Positions 4,526 through 6,075 of a stretch of DNA of 6,075 bases are shown here, piece after piece; the stretch's first letter is position 1; each line of letters begins with the position of its first letter. A program made the position numbers and the translations under genes. The DNA comes from Thermaceae bacterium. GTDB taxonomy: Bacteria; Deinococcota; Deinococci; Deinococcales; Marinithermaceae. The stretch spans positions 1 through 6,075 of the forward strand of contig JALUED010000023.1 of the NCBI GenBank assembly GCA_027053145.1, in the 5' to 3' direction. The notes under the pieces were generated by a model that saw only the letters and a program-made list of their open reading frames with translations, ran no database searches and was not told the origin of the DNA.

Positions 4526-5359
4526 TCACTTAAAGAAGACCCGCACCTCCTGGTTGCCAAAAAGCCCCTCGTAGACGACGCGGAGCTCGGTCCCCGGCTT
4601 CGGGGGCAGGGGACGGCCGAGGCTGCCAAGGCTGACGAGGTCCCCGGGCTTTAGCATCTTGCCGTCGGCCTTCAGGTCCTGAACGAGCCAGAGCACCGCG
4701 TTCAAGGGGTGGCCGAGGATCGCCTTGCCGGGCACGGCCATGACCTCCTCGCCGTCCTGGTAGACGTGGACGGTCATCGCCGCCAGGTCGCCGGCGGCCA
4801 GCCGCTCGGTGGGGATCGCCGCCCCCATCACCCCGAGCCGGGCGCCGACGTTGATCGCGGTGATCACCGGGGCGGTGAGGGGGTCCCCTTTTCGCACCAG
4901 GAGGTCCGGGAGCTCGATGAAGGGGATCACCGCGTCCAGGTGCTCCCAGACCTCGCCGATCGTTTTGGCGCGGTTGATCCCGAAGTCCTTCACCCGCACC
5001 AAGAGGTCGGCCTCGGCGAGGGGGCGGGCGCCAAAGCGCGCGGGAACCGTGGCCCCGTTTTTGAGGAACATCCGCTTAAGGAGCTGGCCCCGAAGGGGGT
5101 GATCGATGCCGAACTTCTTTTGCACCGGCTTGCTGGTCAACCCCACCTTGTAGCCCACCACCGGCCCGAGCGGCACGGCTAGCCGCTCGACGAAGGCGTC
5201 CTGGATCCGGTAGGCCTCTTCGAGGCTCTTCACCTTCGGCGCCACCGCCGGGACCTTGGCCATGAAGGCCACGTAGAGCGCGTCGGCGGCGACGTTCACG
5301 GCCACGGCCAGGGCCAAGACCGCCATCCCAACCAAGGAGCCTGCGACCAGTTTTTTCAT
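4526..5359 (-). CDS. 2-keto-4-pentenoate hydratase / FAH-superfamily protein with N-terminal signal or anchor
   Basis: A 277-residue protein of the MhpD-like hydratase branch. Residues 1-33 are a basic start (MKK) followed by a long hydrophobic, alanine/valine-rich stretch, as in a signal peptide or membrane anchor. The enzyme fold begins near residue 45. GYKVGLTS is at 69-76. The probable metal ligands are E116 and D118 in AEADLLV and E149 in FIELPD. ILGHPLNAVLWL is at 214-225 and a GD.VSLGSLG turn at 239-248. Cytoplasmic relatives hydrate 2-hydroxypenta-2,4-dienoate in meta-cleavage pathways. No aromatic-degradation genes are nearby, and the export segment points to a different extracytoplasmic role. 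No lipobox cysteine is seen, and AADA near 24-27 could be a cleavage region. The DUF190 gene ends 12 bases upstream; TAGAAT there may be its own -10 box. Confidence 0.88.
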   Translation of the reverse strand: MKKLVAGSLVGMAVLALAVAVNVAADALYVAFMAKVPAVAPKVKSLEEAYRIQDAFVERLAVPLGPVVGYKVGLTSKPVQKKFGIDHPLRGQLLKRMFLKNGATVPARFGARPLAEADLLVRVKDFGINRAKTIGEVWEHLDAVIPFIELPDLLVRKGDPLTAPVITAINVGARLGVMGAAIPTERLAAGDLAAMTVHVYQDGEEVMAVPGKAILGHPLNAVLWLVQDLKADGKMLKPGDLVSLGSLGRPLPPKPGTELRVVYEGLFGNQEVRVFFK

Positions 5360-5368
5360 AGTAGGCGA

Positions 5369-5374
5369 ATTCTA
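5369..5374 (-). promoter_or_regulatory. candidate -10 box of the hydratase gene, overlapping the DUF190 stop codon
   Basis: On the minus strand TAGAAT fits TANNNT and even resembles TATAAT. It ends 9 bases before the ATG at 5359, and its first three bases are the TAG stop of the DUF190 gene. There is no Shine-Dalgarno sequence before the ATG. This suggests an internal promoter giving a nearly leaderless hydratase message. Confidence 0.5.
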
Positions 5375-5713
5375 CGCCTTTTCGCCGCGGCGGTACCAGA
5401 CCACCTCGACGCGCTCGAGCGTCACCAGCCCCTCCTGGATCAGCTCGTCGAGCTCGGGCAGGAAGGCCTCGATCTTCTCCTCCTTGTCCACGATCTCGAT
5501 CATCACCGGCAGGTCCTCGGACAAGCGCAATACGCGTGCGGTATGGATGCGCGAGTGCCCGCCGTAACCCATCACCCCGCGAAAGACCGTGGCCCCGGCG
5601 AGGCCCCGCGCCCGCGCCCGCTCCACGATCACCTCAAAGAGCGGCCGCCCCTTATAGCGGTCCGACTCGCCCACGAAGATGCGTAAGAGCTTGGCTTCAC
5701 CCCGGAGTCCCAC
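5372..5713 (-). CDS. DUF190 family PII-like protein
   Basis: A 113-residue protein with the DUF190 signature in order: LLRIFVGESDRYKGRPLFEVI (9-29), GLAGATVFRGVMGYG (37-51), HSRIHTARVLRLSEDLPV (53-70) and IEIVDKEEKIEAFLP (72-86). The ferredoxin-like fold is related to PII signalling proteins. The exact function of DUF190 proteins is not settled, but their genes recur next to crcB. The start is GTG at 5713. The GGGAGGTGA ahead of it overlaps the TGA stop of crcB, and only 3 bases separate the two genes, so translation is coupled. By analogy with PII proteins encoded beside transporters, it may sense a ligand and modulate the channel; that is inference. Confidence 0.92.
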   Translation of the reverse strand: MGLRGEAKLLRIFVGESDRYKGRPLFEVIVERARARGLAGATVFRGVMGYGGHSRIHTARVLRLSEDLPVMIEIVDKEEKIEAFLPELDELIQEGLVTLERVEVVWYRRGEKA

Positions 5714-5716
5714 GGC

Positions 5717-6049
5717 TCACCTCCCGGCCAGGACGACGCCCAAGAACGCGGCGGCTACCCCCAGGATAAGCGAACCCAGGGCGTAAAGGAGCCCGAGCCC
5801 AAAGGCCCCCTCCCTCAAGAACCCCAGGGTCTCGTAGCTGAAGGTGGAAAACGTGGTAAAGGCGCCCAGCACCCCCACGGCGAAAAAGAGCCGGAGCTCA
5901 GGGGAAACCAGCGTCCTCAGCGCGGTCTCGTAGAACCAGCCGATCAAAAAGCTCCCCACCACGTTCACGAATAGCGTCCCCCAGGGGAAAAGCCCGCCAG
6001 CTAGCTGCTGCACCCAACCGGCCAGGGCGTAGCGAAGCACCGCCCCCAA
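5717..6049 (-). CDS. crcB: fluoride ion channel CrcB/Fluc (N-terminus out of frame)
   Basis: A small inner-membrane channel that lets fluoride leave the cell and works as an antiparallel dimer. The 110 residues readable in one frame hold LRY (5-7), GTLFVNVVGSFLIG (24-37) with the conserved N29, and GAFTTFSTFSYE (62-73) with the phenylalanines that line the pore. Four hydrophobic helices can be followed, the first shortened. The frame opens at a TTG inside what should be the family-typical GGALGAVLRY segment. The missing residues are encoded just upstream but one base out of frame, across a run of nine C at 6052-6060. The true start is probably just outside the window. The gene is either interrupted, expressed through slippage, or affected by a sequencing error. 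It is followed at once by the DUF190 gene. Confidence 0.93.
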   Translation of the reverse strand: MGAVLRYALAGWVQQLAGGLFPWGTLFVNVVGSFLIGWFYETALRTLVSPELRLFFAVGVLGAFTTFSTFSYETLGFLREGAFGLGLLYALGSLILGVAAAFLGVVLAGR

Positions 6050-6075
6050 AGCCCCCCCCCAGCGCCACGTAGAGA
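6050..6075 (-). other. crcB: out-of-frame N-terminal coding segment of crcB
   Basis: From 6074 on the minus strand the codons CTC TAC GTG GCG CTG GGG read LYVALG. With one G fewer in the run, this would continue as GALGAVLRY, the standard CrcB N-terminus. With nine G as given, the frame is shifted by one base relative to 5717-6049. The initiator codon is not in the window. Confidence 0.75.
6052..6060. repeat. homopolymer run of nine C (nine G in the crcB message)
   Basis: Nine consecutive C bases sit exactly where the crcB reading frame breaks. Eight would restore a continuous frame. No other uninterrupted run of this length was noticed in the window. Confidence 0.9.

Noticed and set aside
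4709..5182. 157-codon plus-strand frame
   Set aside because: It is antisense to the hydratase gene with histidine/arginine/glycine-rich shadow composition.

Overview
The window is GC-rich and gene-dense. Several genes have a TANNNT hexamer 6-10 bases before the start codon and no Shine-Dalgarno sequence, which is the pattern of leaderless transcription common in Deinococcus-Thermus. The proteins look most like those of the Thermaceae (Thermus, Meiothermus, Oceanithermus, Marinithermus). For example, the HEPN protein resembles, from memory, a structurally solved Thermus thermophilus HEPN protein. The lineage is inferred from these features and was not tested by any search.

Left part (1-2109). 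A PduO-type ATP:cob(I)alamin adenosyltransferase runs leftward. A possible downstream gene starts at a GTGA overlap and leaves the window at base 1. A 157-base divergent intergenic region (632-788) carries two outward-facing TAAACT hexamers and two palindromic elements between them. Alanine racemase (alr) then runs rightward, followed after 13 bases by an orphan VapB-like ribbon-helix-helix antitoxin with a TTG start and no VapC toxin.

Middle part (2099-3930). Leftward lie an atypical short-chain dehydrogenase (NDUFA9-like NAD(P)-binding epimerase family) and, downstream of it, a 71-residue two-helix membrane protein of unknown function. Twenty bases upstream of the dehydrogenase start, a HEPN-MNT gene pair (possible toxin-antitoxin) runs rightward. 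The two divergent transcripts appear to use overlapping -10 boxes.

Right part (3927-6075), all leftward. In transcription order these are crcB (fluoride channel), a DUF190 PII-like protein, a 2-keto-4-pentenoate hydratase/fumarylacetoacetate-hydrolase family protein with an N-terminal signal or anchor segment, and a small cytoplasmic sulfite-oxidase-fold molybdopterin protein. crcB and the DUF190 gene are tightly coupled, with 3 bases between them. The later genes have their own apparent -10 boxes.

The most striking anomaly is at the right edge. The conserved N-terminus of CrcB can be read in the DNA, but it is one base out of frame with the rest of the gene. The break lies at a run of nine C (nine G in the message). 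This could be a homopolymer sequencing error, a phase-variable tract or a transcriptional slippage site. No RNA genes, CRISPR arrays or insertion sequences were seen.
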